Positions 53,305 to 63,549 of a DNA stretch of 64,000 nucleotides are shown here, one piece after another; within the stretch, counting starts at the first letter, position 1; each line of letters starts with the position of its first letter. The stretch comes from Rhabdaerophilum calidifontis. Its GTDB lineage: Bacteria > Pseudomonadota > Alphaproteobacteria > Rhizobiales > Beijerinckiaceae. The position numbers were made by a program, and so were the translations under genes. The notes beneath the pieces are model-generated. The model was not told the DNA's origin and did not search any database. It was given only the letters and a program-made list of their open reading frames with translations. The stretch is from positions 186,001 to 250,000 of the forward strand of contig NZ_VTRS01000002.1 of the NCBI RefSeq assembly GCF_008641065.1, given 5' to 3'.

Positions 53305-54030
53305 ATGCAGCCCGATCCGCGGTTCCTGATGGCCTATTGCGAGCGGCTCGGCCGGCCGGATTTCTGGGCCGAGCCGCTCAACGCCGTCACCAACGGGGCG
53401 TTCCTCGTCGCCGCCGCGCTCGGCTTCGCGCTGTGGCTCGCACGAAAGCGGCCGGACTGGCTCGTGCTGGCGCTGATCCTGCTCATGGTGGCGATCGCGA
53501 TCGGCTCGTTCCTGTTCCACACCATCCCCAACGGCACGACGGTGCTGATGGATGTGCTGCCGATCCAGGGCTTCATCCTCGTCTATTTCGGGCTGGCGCT
53601 GCGGCGTTTCCTCGGCGCGCCGCTCTGGCTGGCGCTCATCGGGCCTTTGCTGTTCTTCGCGGCGAGCGCGGGATTCGTGGAACTGGCGGGCAGCCGGGTG
53701 TTGCGCGGTGGTGTGGGCTATCTGCCGGCGCTCCTTGCGCTCATCGGCTTCGGGCTGATCCTGGCGTGGCGGGGCAGGGGGGCCATGGGAGCATTGCCTG
53801 CGGGCGCGGATGCGGCCTATGCCGCCCGCGCAGGATTATGGGGTGATGAGGCGCGCCGCGCGGCACGCGGGCTGCTGATCGCCGGCGGGCTGTTCACGCT
53901 TTCGCTCACCCTGCGCACGCTCGACCTGCCGCTCTGCTCGAGCTGGCCCGCCGGCCTGCATTTCCTCTGGCATATGCTCAATGCGAGCGTGCTGGGGGTG
54001 CTGGTGGTGACGGGGATGGGGAGGGGTTAG
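53305..54030 (+). CDS. Ceramidase-like membrane hydrolase (CREST superfamily)
   Basis: A 241-residue protein with about seven membrane helices, of the ceramidase family in the CREST superfamily of zinc-dependent membrane hydrolases. Conserved zinc-site motifs are seen: YCERLG with EPLNAVTN at the start, GSFLFHT, an aspartate in TTVLMDVLP, and the C-terminal HFLWHMLNA. The bacterial substrate is not known; ceramide-like lipids may or may not be present. Its stop codon overlaps the end of a decayed antitoxin gene on the other strand. Confidence 0.85.
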   Translation: MQPDPRFLMAYCERLGRPDFWAEPLNAVTNGAFLVAAALGFALWLARKRPDWLVLALILLMVAIAIGSFLFHTIPNGTTVLMDVLPIQGFILVYFGLALRRFLGAPLWLALIGPLLFFAASAGFVELAGSRVLRGGVGYLPALLALIGFGLILAWRGRGAMGALPAGADAAYAARAGLWGDEARRAARGLLIAGGLFTLSLTLRTLDLPLCSSWPAGLHFLWHMLNASVLGVLVVTGMGRG

Positions 54031-54222
54031 GCCACCTTCCCCAACGCCCCGGCGACCATCTCCGGCTCGCTGGCGATGACTTTCAAATACGCCCGCGCGG
54101 GGGGCATCGGGCGTCGAGCGGCCCTGCTCCCAGACGCGCAGGGTGCCGAGCGCGATCAAGTAGCGCTCGGCGAACTCCTCCTGCGTGAGCCCGTCCGCTT
54201 TCCAGTATCTTCTCAGCTGCAC
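54027..54222 (-). pseudogene. Decayed XRE-type (HigA-like) antitoxin fragment
   Basis: Reading leftward from the nrdJ stop codon, the sequence encodes a helix-turn-helix part DGLTQEEFAERYLIALGTLRVWEQGRSTPDAP, typical of HigA-like antitoxins. After a run of six C (G6 on the + strand at 54099-54104) the family tail continues only in another frame (ARAYLKVIASEPEMVAGAL, then a stop at 54027). Five C would restore one frame, so there is a single-base insertion. The N-terminal part is missing; the fragment abuts and overlaps nrdJ by 10 nt. No toxin gene is beside it. Confidence 0.8.
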
Positions 54223-57200
54223 CCCGTCGTGCTTCCACACGTTTCGCACTTGAGGCACGTGCCATTCCGCACGAGCGTGAAGTTCATGCATTCCGGGCAG
54301 GCTTCGCCGACATAGCCCTTCATCCGGGCGATGGAGCGTTTCGTCGCCAGATCATCCGCTCCGGAAAAGCCCGTTTTCGTTGACGGATCCGCCGCCGCGC
54401 GGATCTCCGGCGCCGCGAAGCCGAGCCGCTCGATGGCGTCCTTGATGTCGGCATCCTGCTTCAGCGCGGTGGCGCCGGCGATGGCGAACACCCCGCCCGA
54501 TGCCGTCGTCACGCTCGCCCCGGAGGCGGCACCCCCCTCGACCACGCCGAGGAAATTGGTCGCCCGGCCCCGCACCAGCCCCTTCGAGACCACGCGCGTG
54601 GCGGGCGAGGGCGCCTCGGGCAGGCCCTCGGCATCGTCGCCGCGGCCGATCGTCGTGTGACCGAGATCCTCCTCGGTCACATGCGCGAGGTCCGAGCGGC
54701 CGAGATAGGAGATCGCGAGTTCGCGGAACACGTAATCAAGGATCGAGGTCGCGCTCTTGATCGCATCGTTCCCCTGCACGAAGCCCGCGGGCTCGAAGCG
54801 CGTGAAGGTGAAGGCATCGACATATTCCTCGAGCGGCACGCCGTATTGCAGGCCGAGCGAGATGGCGATGGCGAAATTGTTCATCATCGCGCGGAAGGCG
54901 GCGCCCTCCTTGTGCATGTCGATGAAGATCTCGCCGAGCCGGCCATCCTCGTACTCGCCGGTGCGGAGATAGACCTTGTGGCCGCCGACAATGGCCTTCT
55001 GCGTATAGCCCTTGCGCCGCGCCGGCAGCTTCTCGCGCTCGCGCACCTTCTCGATGCGCTCAATGACGCGCTCGACGATCCGCTCGGTAATCTGGGTGGC
55101 GCGCGCGGCGTTCGGCAGTGCGACCAGCGCCTCCACCGCCTCCTCGGCCTCCTCGTCCTCATCCTCGATCAGCGCCGCGTTGAGGGGCTGCGAGAGCTTC
55201 GAGCCGTCGCGGTAGAGCGCATTGGCCTTGAGCGCGAGCTTCCACGAGAGCATGTAGGCGTTCTTGCAATCCTCGACCGTGGCCTCGTTCGGCATGTTGA
55301 TGGTCTTGGAGATCGCGCCCGAGATGAAGGGCTGCGCCGCCGCCATCATGTGGATATGGCTTTCCACCGAGAGGTAGCGCTTGCCGAGCCGCCCGCAGGG
55401 ATTGGCGCAATCGAACACCGGATAATGCTCCGGCTTCAGATGCGGCGCACCCTCGAGCGTCATCGCGCCGCAGACATGGATATTGGCGGCCTCGATCTCC
55501 TTCCTGCTGAACCCGAGGAAGGGCAGCAATTCGAAGCCCATGTCGTTGAGCTGCGCCTCCGAGACGCCGAGCGCCCGCATGGCCTCGTCGCCGAAGGTCC
55601 AGCGGTTGAAGGCGAACTTGATGTCGAAGGCGCTCGGCAGGGCCTTTTCGAGCTTGTCGAGCATTTCCGGGGTGAAGCCCCTGGCGGTAAGCGACGTGTG
55701 GTTGATGCCGGGCGCCTGGCGGAGAGAGCCATGGCCGACGGCATAGGCCTCGATCTCGCCGATCTCGGCCTCCGAATAGCCGAGCGTGCGCAGGGCCGGC
55801 AGCACCGCCTGGTTGATGATCTTGAAATAGCCGCCGCCGGCGAGCTTCTTGAACTTCACCAGCGCGAAATCCGGTTCGATTCCGGTCGTGTCGCAATCCA
55901 TCACCAGGCCGATCGTGCCGGTGGGCGCAAGCACCGAGACCTGGGCGTTGCGGAACCCGTGCGCCTCGCCGAGCGCCAGGGCCTCCTCCCAGCTCCGGAC
56001 CGCGTGCGAGACCAGCGCCGGGATCGGGCAATGGGCATGGTCGAGCGGCACGGGATTGACCGCGAGCCCCTCATAGCCTTGCGTTTCGCCGCGCGCCGCG
56101 CGGGCATGGTTGCGGATGACGCGCAGCATATGCGCCGCGTTTTTCCTGTAGCCGGGAAAGGCGCCGACTTCCGCCGCGATCTCGGCCGAGGTGCGATAGC
56201 TCATGCCGGTCATCAGCGCGGTCAGCGCGCCGCAAAGCGCGCGGCCTTCCGCGGAATCGTAAGGCAATCCCATGGTCATCAGCAGCCCGCCGATATTGGC
56301 GTAGCCGAGGCCGAGCGTGCGGAACTCGTAGGAGAGTTCAGCGATCTCGCGGCTGGGGAATTGCGCCATGAGCACGGAAATCTCGAGCACCAGCGTCCAC
56401 AGGCGCACCGTGTGCTCATAGGCCGCGATGTCGAATTGCCGCGTCTCGGTGGAATAGAAGGTCAGCAGGTTCATCGACGCCAGGTTGCAGGCGGTATCGT
56501 CGAGGAACATGTATTCCGAGCACGGATTGGAGGCGTTGATCCGTCCCGAGGCCGGGCAGGTATGCCAATCGTTCATCGTGGTGTTGAAATGCAGCCCCGG
56601 ATCGGCCGAGGCCCAGGCGGCATAGCCGATCTTCTCCCAGAGATCGCGGGCCTTCAGCGTCTTGCTGACCTTGCCGTCGATGCGCCGGACCAGGTTCCAG
56701 TCGCCATCCTCCTCGACCGCGCGCAGGAAATCGTCGGTCAGCGACACGGAATTGTTCGAGTTCTGCCCCGCGACGGTGAGATAGGCCTCGCTGTCCCAAT
56801 CGGTGTCGTAGATGTCGAAGGCGATATCCTTGTAGCCCTGTTTCGCGAACTGGATGACGCGCTTGATGTAATTGTCCGGCACCATCATGCGCCGCGCGGC
56901 CTTGATCTCGCGCTTGAGCGCCGGGTTCTTCTCGGGGTCGAAACAGGCATCCGCATCGCCGCCCTCGCAGTTGAGGCAGGCGCGCATGATGGCCTTGAGG
57001 CATTTCGCGTTGATCTTGGAGCCGGTGACCAAGGCCGCGACCTTCTGCTCCTCCTTCACCTTCCAGTCGATATAGGCCTCGATATCCGGATGATCGGCAT
57101 TGACGACGACCATCTTCGCGGCGCGCCGCGTCGTGCCGCCGGACTTGATCGCGCCGGCCGCGCGGTCGCCGATCTTGAGGAAGCTCATCAGGCCGGAGGA

Positions 57201-57953
57201 ACGGCCGCCGCCCGAGAGCTTCTCGCCCTCGCCGCGCAAGGCCGAGAAATTGGAGCCGGTGCCCGAGCCATATTTGAACAGCCGCGCCTCGCGCACCCAG
57301 AGATCCATGATCCCGCCCTCGTTCACGAGGTCGTCCTTGACGCTCTGGATGAAGCAGGCATGCGGCTGCGGATGCTCGTAGGCGGATTTGGACCGGGTGA
57401 GCTTGCCGGTCCTGTAATCGACGTAGAAATGCCCCTGGCCGGGCCCGTCGATGCCATAGGCCCAGTGCAGGCCAGTGTTGAACCATTGCGGCGAGTTCGG
57501 CGCGCAGCGCTGGGTGGCGAGCATGAAGATCATCTCGTCGAGGAAGGTCCGGGCATCCTCCTCGGACGAGAAATAGCCGCCCTTCCAGCCCCAATAGGTC
57601 CAGCAGCCGGCCAGCCGGTTGAAGACCTGCCGCGCGCTGGTCTCGGAGCCGTAGCGCTCGCCCTCGGGCAGCGCGGCGAGCGCCGCCTCGTCCGGTACGG
57701 AGCGCCAGAGGAAGGAGGGGACGTCGTTCTCCTCGACGCGCTTGAGCACCGCCGGTACGCCCGCCTTGCGGAAATATTTCTGGGCGAGGACATCCGCCGC
57801 AACCTGGCTCCAGCTCGCCGGAACCTCGAGCCTGTCGAGGCGGAACACCACCGAACCGTCGGGATTCTTGATCTCCGAGCGGGTCTCGTGGAAGGCGATC
57901 CCCTGATAGGGAGATTGTCCCGCCTTGGTGAAAAGCCGTTCGAACTTCATCAT
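54213..57953 (-). CDS. nrdJ: Adenosylcobalamin-dependent ribonucleotide reductase (class II)
   Basis: A 1246-residue class II reductase that makes deoxynucleotides with or without oxygen and needs vitamin B12 as radical source. Signature parts are [20 protein letters not shown] in the active site, [20 protein letters not shown], and [20 protein letters not shown]. The C-terminus has a zinc-ribbon-like ACPECM...CLKCETC pattern and the redox-active TGCS tail. The length is usual for the alphaproteobacterial type. No class I (nrdAB) genes are in view. Two tandem NrdR-like boxes lie about 300 nt upstream. The stop codon touches the antitoxin remnant. Confidence 0.95.
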   Translation of the reverse strand: MMKFERLFTKAGQSPYQGIAFHETRSEIKNPDGSVVFRLDRLEVPASWSQVAADVLAQKYFRKAGVPAVLKRVEENDVPSFLWRSVPDEAALAALPEGERYGSETSARQVFNRLAGCWTYWGWKGGYFSSEEDARTFLDEMIFMLATQRCAPNSPQWFNTGLHWAYGIDGPGQGHFYVDYRTGKLTRSKSAYEHPQPHACFIQSVKDDLVNEGGIMDLWVREARLFKYGSGTGSNFSALRGEGEKLSGGGRSSGLMSFLKIGDRAAGAIKSGGTTRRAAKMVVVNADHPDIEAYIDWKVKEEQKVAALVTGSKINAKCLKAIMRACLNCEGGDADACFDPEKNPALKREIKAARRMMVPDNYIKRVIQFAKQGYKDIAFDIYDTDWDSEAYLTVAGQNSNNSVSLTDDFLRAVEEDGDWNLVRRIDGKVSKTLKARDLWEKIGYAAWASADPGLHFNTTMNDWHTCPASGRINASNPCSEYMFLDDTACNLASMNLLTFYSTETRQFDIAAYEHTVRLWTLVLEISVLMAQFPSREIAELSYEFRTLGLGYANIGGLLMTMGLPYDSAEGRALCGALTALMTGMSYRTSAEIAAEVGAFPGYRKNAAHMLRVIRNHARAARGETQGYEGLAVNPVPLDHAHCPIPALVSHAVRSWEEALALGEAHGFRNAQVSVLAPTGTIGLVMDCDTTGIEPDFALVKFKKLAGGGYFKIINQAVLPALRTLGYSEAEIGEIEAYAVGHGSLRQAPGINHTSLTARGFTPEMLDKLEKALPSAFDIKFAFNRWTFGDEAMRALGVSEAQLNDMGFELLPFLGFSRKEIEAANIHVCGAMTLEGAPHLKPEHYPVFDCANPCGRLGKRYLSVESHIHMMAAAQPFISGAISKTINMPNEATVEDCKNAYMLSWKLALKANALYRDGSKLSQPLNAALIEDEDEEAEEAVEALVALPNAARATQITERIVERVIERIEKVREREKLPARRKGYTQKAIVGGHKVYLRTGEYEDGRLGEIFIDMHKEGAAFRAMMNNFAIAISLGLQYGVPLEEYVDAFTFTRFEPAGFVQGNDAIKSATSILDYVFRELAISYLGRSDLAHVTEEDLGHTTIGRGDDAEGLPEAPSPATRVVSKGLVRGRATNFLGVVEGGAASGASVTTASGGVFAIAGATALKQDADIKDAIERLGFAAPEIRAAADPSTKTGFSGADDLATKRSIARMKGYVGEACPECMNFTLVRNGTCLKCETCGSTTGCS

Positions 57954-58246
57954 CGTCCCCTTGTCGGGCGCGTCCTGTCCGCGCCGCTATGCCCGGAGCC
58001 CGCGTCTTGAGACGACAAGCCCTCGAGAACCGTGACACACACGGCCCCCGCCCCAACTCGATTTGACAGCCAAGACCCCCACGCTCACGCATGGGGACCA
58101 GCGGTTCGGGCGTCCTTGCCGGTCGATCCGGTCTCGTGCCCGCCGCCTGTGCGGCCAGCGCTTCCGAGCCCCCGAAAGGCTCCCGGAAGCGGCCGGCCGT
58201 CCCACCCGCGAAGACCCTCAGGCTAGGATGCCGATCGTCCGGTCGT

Positions 58247-58291
58247 CAATATCTAGTTGGGTCACGACGCAATCGTCGCAACATCTGGTGA
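58247..58291 (-). promoter_or_regulatory. Candidate tandem NrdR boxes controlling nrdJ
   Basis: CAATATCTAGTTG (58247-58259) and CAACATCTGGTG (58279-58290) are similar 12-13-bp sequences with start points 32 bp apart, three helical turns, as NrdR box pairs usually are. Both follow TCGTC. They resemble the NrdR consensus (a short inverted repeat with central ATAT) only in part. A CGACG-CAAT-CGTCG inverted repeat lies between them (58265-58278). They are about 300 nt from the nrdJ start, so a long leader or an uncertain start would be implied. Confidence 0.35.
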
Positions 58292-58462
58292 GCAACTTGT
58301 GAATCGTGGGGAAAGCTGCGCGATTCGCGGCAATGCGCTGACTCAGTTCGCCTTTTCGTGTCGGGCGCTGCGTGCACTGCTGTGCGGCGCCGGAAATCAA
58401 GCGGCAATCGACGGCTTTCCCCGACGCGGATCGTCCCGGATCGGCACAAGATATGGTAGGTC

Positions 58463-58553
58463 GTGGCGGCGATGCCACAAGCAGCGCGCGCAGGCGCGCG
58501 TGAGGTGCCTGCCGCCCGGCCGGCGATTCGTCTCCGCCCGGGGGCGCGAATCG
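58463..58553 (+). other. Structured leader candidate upstream of the NDUFA12-like gene
   Basis: Three perfect inverted repeats follow each other: GTGGC/GCCAC (58463-58478), CGCGCG/CGCGCG with loop CAGG (58485-58500) and CGATTCG/CGAATCG (58524-58553), the last followed by TTTCG. They lie in the ORF-free stretch before the gene and could be a structured 5' leader or a small RNA with a weak terminator. Confidence 0.3.
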
Positions 58554-58683
58554 TTTCGCTGGACCGGCGGGCGCAAATTTGCGACAAGCCGGCATCTCGC
58601 TCCGGGGTTCCGGCCCGCGAATCGGCGCCATCCTCCGGGATCCGCCGGCCTTTGGTGATGCCGCCTCTTGGGATCATGTCACG

Positions 58684-59091
58684 ATGAAGACCTTCCTGAT
58701 CCAATTCTTCACCTGGTGGAACGGGCAGACGCTCGGCACGCGCTTCACCACCTGGCGGCGCGGCGAGCGGGTCGGTCGCGACCAGTTCGGCAATACCTAC
58801 TACCGCTCCCGCGGCCGGGCGATCGACCCGGCGCTGGGCCATGAGCGGCGCTGGGTCATCTATAACGGCGAGGCCGATGCCTCGATGATCCCGCCCGGCT
58901 GGCACGGCTGGATGCATCACCGCACGGATGTTCCTCCTTCCGAGGAAAGCTATGCTGCGCGCGAATGGGAGGCCCCGCACGAAGGCAACCCGACCGGCAC
59001 CGCCCGCGCCCATCGCCCGGCGGGCTCGACGCTGCGGCCGGGCGGCAAGCCGGCGATGCCGCCCGAGACCTATCAGCCCTGGACGCCCTGA
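58684..59091 (+). CDS. Complex I accessory subunit, NDUFA12 family
   Basis: A 135-residue homologue of the mitochondrial NDUFA12 (B17.2) subunit of NADH:ubiquinone oxidoreductase. The start MKTFLIQFFTWWNGQTLGTR and the later VGRDQFGNTYYRS, RRWVIYNGEADASMIPP and WHGWMHH stretches are the family signature. It is found in mitochondria and alphaproteobacteria. The gene begins the conserved NDUFA12-DUF2155 pair. The ATG at 58684 is chosen because it opens the family domain; the frame is open further upstream without a start of similar quality. Confidence 0.95.
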   Translation: MKTFLIQFFTWWNGQTLGTRFTTWRRGERVGRDQFGNTYYRSRGRAIDPALGHERRWVIYNGEADASMIPPGWHGWMHHRTDVPPSEESYAAREWEAPHEGNPTGTARAHRPAGSTLRPGGKPAMPPETYQPWTP

Positions 59092-59216
59092 GGCGCCGCC
59101 CTTTTTTCGGCGGGATTGTCATGCTAGTGGCTGCCGCCTTGCCATGCCGTCCGGGGCGAAGGGCGTCGGCCGCACCGCGGCGGAATGGCTCCGCGCGCCC
59201 GCCCGAGACAGGATCC

Positions 59217-59876
59217 ATGACCCGCGTATCTCCGTCCCTCCGAGCCCTTCTCGTCGCGAGCATGGCGCTTGCCGCCGGTTCCGGCGTTGCCCGCGCCGAC
59301 AAGATCAAGAACCCGACCGCGATCTTCGCCGGGCTCGACAAGATCACGGGCCGCATCATCGCCTTCGAGGCGGCGGTGGACGAGACCGTGCAGTTCGGTT
59401 CGCTCCAGCTCACCGCGCGTGTCTGCTACTCGCGGCCGGAATACGAGAACCCGCAGACCACGACCTTCGTAGAGGTCGAGGAGGTCTCGAACGACAACCA
59501 GTACAAGCGGCTGTTCTCGGGCTGGATGCTGGCGGCGAGCCCCGGCCTCAACGCGATCGAGCATCCCGTCTACGATATCTGGCTGACGGATTGCAAAGGC
59601 GGCACCGAGATCATCAAGACCCCGCCGGAGCAGGAGGAGGTTGACGAGCCGCCGCCTGCGCTCGAGGCGAAGAAGCCGCCGCGGCCGGCGGTGGCGCTGC
59701 CGTCCAACCGCGGCAACCCGGCGACCAATGCGCCGCTGCGCCTGCCGGATGCCAGCGCGAGCGGCGCCCCGGTCCCGCCCTCCGGCGCGCGGCCGGCGCC
59801 GCAGCAGCGCTTCTTCCCCACCAATTCCGGCCCTGTCGGGCGCGGCTATGATCCCGCCGGCGGCGCCGGCCGCTGA
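59217..59876 (+). CDS. DUF2155 family exported protein
   Basis: A 219-residue protein with a signal peptide (cleavage near GVARADK) and a DUF2155 domain of about 85 residues: [16 protein letters not shown], two conserved cysteines in RVCYSRP and WLTDCKGG that probably form a disulfide, and [19 protein letters not shown]. The C-terminal 75 residues are proline- and alanine-rich and probably disordered. Function unknown; the family occurs in alphaproteobacteria next to NDUFA12 and aat, as here. Its last 31 nt overlap the convergent aat gene. Confidence 0.88.
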   Translation: MTRVSPSLRALLVASMALAAGSGVARADKIKNPTAIFAGLDKITGRIIAFEAAVDETVQFGSLQLTARVCYSRPEYENPQTTTFVEVEEVSNDNQYKRLFSGWMLAASPGLNAIEHPVYDIWLTDCKGGTEIIKTPPEQEEVDEPPPALEAKKPPRPAVALPSNRGNPATNAPLRLPDASASGAPVPPSGARPAPQQRFFPTNSGPVGRGYDPAGGAGR

Positions 59877-60553
59877 GCCGCCCCGCGCGCGATCGCAACG
59901 ATATCGGTGCCGGGCGGCGCGCCTGTTTGCGGCCAGACGGCGAAATTCCCGCGCAGGCGCAACGCTTCGGCCAGCAATTGCCGGTATTCGCGCCGCGGGA
60001 TCTCGATCGCCCCGAATTGCTGGAGATGCGCGGTGATGAACTGGGTGTCGAGCAGCGTGAATCCGCCGGCCCGCAGCCGCGCGACGAGATGGACCAGCGC
60101 GAGCTTGGAGCAATCGCGCGCGCGGTGGAACATGCTCTCGCCGAAGAACGCCGCCCCCAGCGCGATGCCGTAGAGCCCGCCGACGAGCCGCTCTCCGTCA
60201 TAGACCTCCACCGTATGGCAATGGCCGGCTTCGAAAAGCTGGCCGTAAAGCCGCCGGATCGGGCCGTTGATCCAGGTTTCGCCCGAGCCCGGCCGCGGCG
60301 CGGCGCAGGCCTCGATGACGGATCGGAAATCATGGTTGACCACGACGCGGTAAGGATTGTTCCGGATAAACCGCGCAAGCCGGGCCGGGATGTGGAACCG
60401 GTCGAGCGGCAGGATGCCGCGCCGCTGCGGCTCGATCCAGTGCAGGCCGGGATCGCCGGCGCTCTCGGCCATCGGAAAGATCCCGGCCGCGTAGGCGCCG
60501 AGCAGGATTTCCGGGGTGATCGGGAAATCGTGGTCGGAATCGGGCGCGTGCAT
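59846..60553 (-). CDS. aat: Leucyl/phenylalanyl-tRNA-protein transferase
   Basis: A 235-residue enzyme that adds Leu or Phe to N-terminal Arg or Lys of proteins, marking them for ClpS/ClpAP (N-degron pathway). Motifs include [15 protein letters not shown] near the start, [43 protein letters not shown] in pieces, and the [18 protein letters not shown] signature. It overlaps the convergent DUF2155 gene by 31 nt. It lies downstream of accBC in the same direction, an order conserved in Hyphomicrobiales. Confidence 0.96.
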   Translation of the reverse strand: MHAPDSDHDFPITPEILLGAYAAGIFPMAESAGDPGLHWIEPQRRGILPLDRFHIPARLARFIRNNPYRVVVNHDFRSVIEACAAPRPGSGETWINGPIRRLYGQLFEAGHCHTVEVYDGERLVGGLYGIALGAAFFGESMFHRARDCSKLALVHLVARLRAGGFTLLDTQFITAHLQQFGAIEIPRREYRQLLAEALRLRGNFAVWPQTGAPPGTDIVAIARGAAQRPAPPAGS

Positions 60554-60630
60554 GGCCGCAGGCTAGAGCATTTCCCGAGCGGATGGATACGGGCTGCGCG
60601 CGGAAAATGCGGCTCCGGGCCGCCGCGGGC

Positions 60631-62001
60631 TCAGCCGGCCTCACCCGGCAGGTCACCCATGCCGCCATCCTTCAGGAACTTTTCGAGCCAGTGGATGTCG
60701 TAGAGCCCGTTCTGGATGTCCTGGTTGCGCACCAGCGTCCGGAACAGCGGCAGGGTGGTCTCGATGCCGTCGACGACGAATTCATCGAGCGCGCGCCGCA
60801 GCCGCATCAGGCATTCGTTGCGGGTGCGGCCATGGACGATCAGCTTGGCGACGAGCGAATCGTAGTTCGGCGGGATGCGGTAGCCCTGATAGACCGCCGA
60901 ATCGACGCGCACGCCGAGCCCGCCGGGCGGGTGGAAATAGGTGACGAGCCCCGGCGAGGGGCGGAAGGTCGCGGGATGCTCCGCGTTGACGCGGCACTCG
61001 ATCGCGTGGCCGGAGACCCGGATATCGCCCTGGCGGACGGAGAGCGGCGAGCCGGCCGCGACCTTGATCTGCTCGTTGACGAGATCGATCCCGGTGATCA
61101 TCTCGGTCACCGGATGCTCGACCTGGATGCGGGTGTTCATCTCGATGAAATAGAATTCGCCGTCCTCGTAGAGGAATTCGATGGTTCCGGCGCCGAGATA
61201 GCCGAGTTCCTGCATCGCCCGCGCGACGATATTGCCGATCTTCTCGCGGCTCTCGGCGTTGAGGGCGGGCGAGGGGCCTTCCTCCCACACCTTCTGATGG
61301 CGGCGCTGGAGCGAGCAATCGCGCTCGGCGAGATGCACCGCGCCGCCCTTGCCGTCGCCGAGCACCTGGACCTCGATATGGCGCGGCCTTTCGAGATATT
61401 TCTCGAGATAGACCGCGTCGTCGCCGAAGGCGGCCTTGGCCTCGGTGCGCGCGGTCGCGAGCGCGTGGGAGAGGTCCTCCTCCGTGCGCGCGACCTTCAT
61501 GCCGCGCCCGCCGCCGCCCGCCGCCGCCTTGACGAGCACCGGATAGCCGATCCCCGCCGCGATGCGCTTGGCCTCGCCGTCATCGGTGACGCCGCCCTCG
61601 GAGCCGGGCACCACGGGGATGCCGAGCCGGACGGCGGTCTTCTTCGCCTCGATCTTGTCGCCCATCGTGCGGATATGCTCGGATTTCGGGCCGATGAAGC
61701 TGATCTTGTGCTGCTCGAGCACCTCGGCGAAGCGGGCATTCTCGCTGAGGAAACCGTAACCGGGATGGATCGCGTCGGCGCCGGTGATCTCGCAGGCCGC
61801 GATCAGCGCCGGAATGTTGAGATAGCTGTCGCGCGGCGGCGGCGGGCCGATGCAGACGCTTTCGTCGGCGAGCTTGACATGCATCGCATCCGCATCCGCG
61901 GTCGAATGCACGGCGACCGTGGCGATGCCGAGTTCCTTGCAGGCGCGCAGGATGCGGAGCGCGATCTCGCCCCGGTTCGCGATGAGAACCTTGTCGAACA
62001 T
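60631..62001 (-). CDS. accC: Acetyl-CoA carboxylase biotin carboxylase subunit
   Basis: A 456-residue ATP-grasp enzyme that carboxylates biotin on AccB, the first half-reaction of fatty-acid synthesis. Motifs are [17 protein letters not shown], the flexible loop [27 protein letters not shown] and [11 protein letters not shown]. The ATG at 62001 is the usual start; an in-frame ATG 15 nt upstream is less likely. It lies 18 nt after accB in one operon. The carboxyltransferase genes accA and accD are not in the window. Confidence 0.97.
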   Translation of the reverse strand: MFDKVLIANRGEIALRILRACKELGIATVAVHSTADADAMHVKLADESVCIGPPPPRDSYLNIPALIAACEITGADAIHPGYGFLSENARFAEVLEQHKISFIGPKSEHIRTMGDKIEAKKTAVRLGIPVVPGSEGGVTDDGEAKRIAAGIGYPVLVKAAAGGGGRGMKVARTEEDLSHALATARTEAKAAFGDDAVYLEKYLERPRHIEVQVLGDGKGGAVHLAERDCSLQRRHQKVWEEGPSPALNAESREKIGNIVARAMQELGYLGAGTIEFLYEDGEFYFIEMNTRIQVEHPVTEMITGIDLVNEQIKVAAGSPLSVRQGDIRVSGHAIECRVNAEHPATFRPSPGLVTYFHPPGGLGVRVDSAVYQGYRIPPNYDSLVAKLIVHGRTRNECLMRLRRALDEFVVDGIETTLPLFRTLVRNQDIQNGLYDIHWLEKFLKDGGMGDLPGEAG

Positions 62002-62019
62002 CTGCCGCGCCTCCAACCG

Positions 62020-62514
62020 TTACTCGATGACGACGAGCGGCTCGCCGTATTCCACCGGCTGGCCGTCCTCGACGAGGATATGCGTGACCGTGCCGGCCTT
62101 CGGCGCCACGATCTCGTTGAAGGTCTTCATCGCCTCGACGAGCAGCAGCTTGTCGCCCGCCTTCACCTGGGTGCCGATCTCGATGAAGGCATTGGCGCCC
62201 GGCGAGGGGCGGCGATAGGCGGTGCCGACCATCGGCGAACGCACCGCGCCGGGATGGGCGCCAAGATCGGCGGCGGCCGGGGTGGCCGCCGGGCCGGCGG
62301 CCGGCGCCTGGGGCGGGGCGAGTGTCTGGGGCACGGCCATCGCGGGCGCCATCGGCACCGCGTAGTTCTGCGCCACCGGCTGGGGCATGACCTGGCGCGC
62401 GACCCGGATGCGCAGATCGCCGCGCTCGACCTCGATCTCGGTAAGATCCGTTTCCGAGATCAGCTTGGCGATCTCGCGGACGAGATCGGGATCGATGCTG
62501 TGTTCCTTGGACAT
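62020..62514 (-). CDS. accB: Acetyl-CoA carboxylase biotin carboxyl carrier protein
   Basis: A 164-residue carrier with a C-terminal biotinyl domain (biotinylated lysine in the motif [12 protein letters not shown]) and an alanine-proline-rich linker of about 40 residues. The N-terminal part [20 protein letters not shown] is the family dimerisation region. Two starts are possible; the ATG at 62514 (MSKEHSID) is the one usually seen, and an ATG 18 nt upstream exists. It starts the accBC operon, 214 nt from dsbA. In most relatives aroQ lies between dsbA and accB, but there is no room for it here. Confidence 0.95.
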   Translation of the reverse strand: MSKEHSIDPDLVREIAKLISETDLTEIEVERGDLRIRVARQVMPQPVAQNYAVPMAPAMAVPQTLAPPQAPAAGPAATPAAADLGAHPGAVRSPMVGTAYRRPSPGANAFIEIGTQVKAGDKLLLVEAMKTFNEIVAPKAGTVTHILVEDGQPVEYGEPLVVIE

Positions 62515-62728
62515 GGACGCCGCCGCCTTCATCGAGGAAACCGCCGCGGGCCGGTTCCGGACCCCCGGACAGCACGCGGAAAGCGGCAGCGCATAGCCCG
62601 GCCAGCGCCGATGCGCAATCGCAAACCATGACTTTCCCCGCGCGTTACGCGGGATTGCCGGCCTGCCGCGCCGGCCGCCGCCATTGCCGCCGCCATTGCC
62701 GCCGTCATGGCCGCACCGCGAAGGCGGC

Positions 62729-63490
62729 TCAGCACGCGGCCTTCTGGCACTTGCGATAGGCGGCGATCCGCGCGCTCAGCAGGTCGTAGCCGCGCGCGCC
62801 GACGACGAGATCCTCCGCCACGACATAGCTCGGGGTGCCGTTGATGCCGAGCGCGTCGGCGAGCAGCTTGCTTTCATCGAGCGCCGCCTGGATGGCGGGC
62901 GCCGCCATCGCAGCCTCGAGCTTGCGCATGTCGGCGCCGAGATCCTTCGCCACGCCGAGCGCCTGCTCCCTGCCGATCTGGCCGCGGACATTCATCAGCT
63001 TGGTGTGGAAGCTCCAGAGCTTCGCCGCGTCGAACTGCTCGCGCAGCGCCAGCGCCACGACCGATGCCTCGCGCGAGCCGGGCGAGAGGATCGGGAATTC
63101 CTTGAGAACCACCCGGACATTGCGGTCGGTGTCGAGAACCTTCTGGATGTCGGCGAGCCCGCGTTTGCAGAAGCCGCAATTGTAATCGAAGAACTCGACC
63201 AGCGTGACATCACCGTTGGGGTTGCCGACCACGGTGTGATGCGCGGAGACATAGAGCGGGCTCTTCGGATCGGCGGTGATCTTGCGCAGCGCCGCCTGCT
63301 CACTCTCGCGCTGGCGACGCTCCAGCTCGACCAGCGCCTCCTGGATGATCTCCGGGTTCTTGATGAGGTAATCGCGGATCACGGCCTCGATCTCGGCGCG
63401 CGGCGGCGCGGCGTTCTGCGCCTGCGCGGCGCCGGCCATCAGCAGCGCGGCGGCCGCGAGGGCGGTGCCCAGGCGGCGCCGGTCGGTCAT
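62729..63490 (-). CDS. DsbA family thiol:disulfide interchange protein
   Basis: A 253-residue exported thioredoxin-fold protein. A signal peptide ends near GAAQAQN, followed by a helical N-terminal extension ([16 protein letters not shown]) typical of the Com1/BdbD-like DsbA group and the redox motif C105-GFC-C108 region (NCGFCKR). The cis-proline loop is NGTPSYVV. It probably introduces or shuffles disulfides in the periplasm. The ATG at 63490 gives a good signal peptide; an ATG 24 nt upstream is possible. It lies between an M48-type protease and accB. Confidence 0.92.
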   Translation of the reverse strand: MTDRRRLGTALAAAALLMAGAAQAQNAAPPRAEIEAVIRDYLIKNPEIIQEALVELERRQRESEQAALRKITADPKSPLYVSAHHTVVGNPNGDVTLVEFFDYNCGFCKRGLADIQKVLDTDRNVRVVLKEFPILSPGSREASVVALALREQFDAAKLWSFHTKLMNVRGQIGREQALGVAKDLGADMRKLEAAMAAPAIQAALDESKLLADALGINGTPSYVVAEDLVVGARGYDLLSARIAAYRKCQKAAC

Positions 63491-63549
63491 CGGGCGGGGC
63501 GGGGGGCAGGTCATGCGGCAGAACCTTTCGCGTGGAGCCGGAAAACCGT

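Larger units (their letters stand above)
57954..58683. other. 730-nt divergent intergenic region between nrdJ and the NDUFA12-like gene
   Basis: No protein-coding frame with recognisable features was found here. The left part (57954-58245) is the nrdJ leader side. It contains two strong hairpins, near 58076-58095 (CCCCA/TGGGG) and 58158-58191 (CGCTTCCG/CGGAAGCG). Candidate NrdR boxes follow (58247-58291). The right part (58440-58683) contains three further hairpins before the NDUFA12-like gene. I looked for a cobalamin riboswitch on the minus strand and saw no B12-box consensus. Confidence 0.6.

Noticed and set aside
53836-54291. A 151-codon minus-strand frame read as an intact HTH protein
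   Set aside because: Only its middle part is HTH-like; beyond the G6 tract it runs antisense to the ceramidase gene, so it is a frameshifted remnant.
54657-58010. A 1117-codon open frame on the + strand opposite nrdJ
   Set aside because: Antisense shadow of nrdJ with no recognisable domain.
57954-58245. Possible cobalamin riboswitch in the leader of the B12-dependent nrdJ
   Set aside because: Hairpins are present on the minus strand, but I could not find the B12-box consensus or the usual core.
58257-58658. A 133-codon open frame between nrdJ and the NDUFA12-like gene
   Set aside because: No domain and no clear ribosome site; it crosses several hairpins and the NrdR-like boxes.
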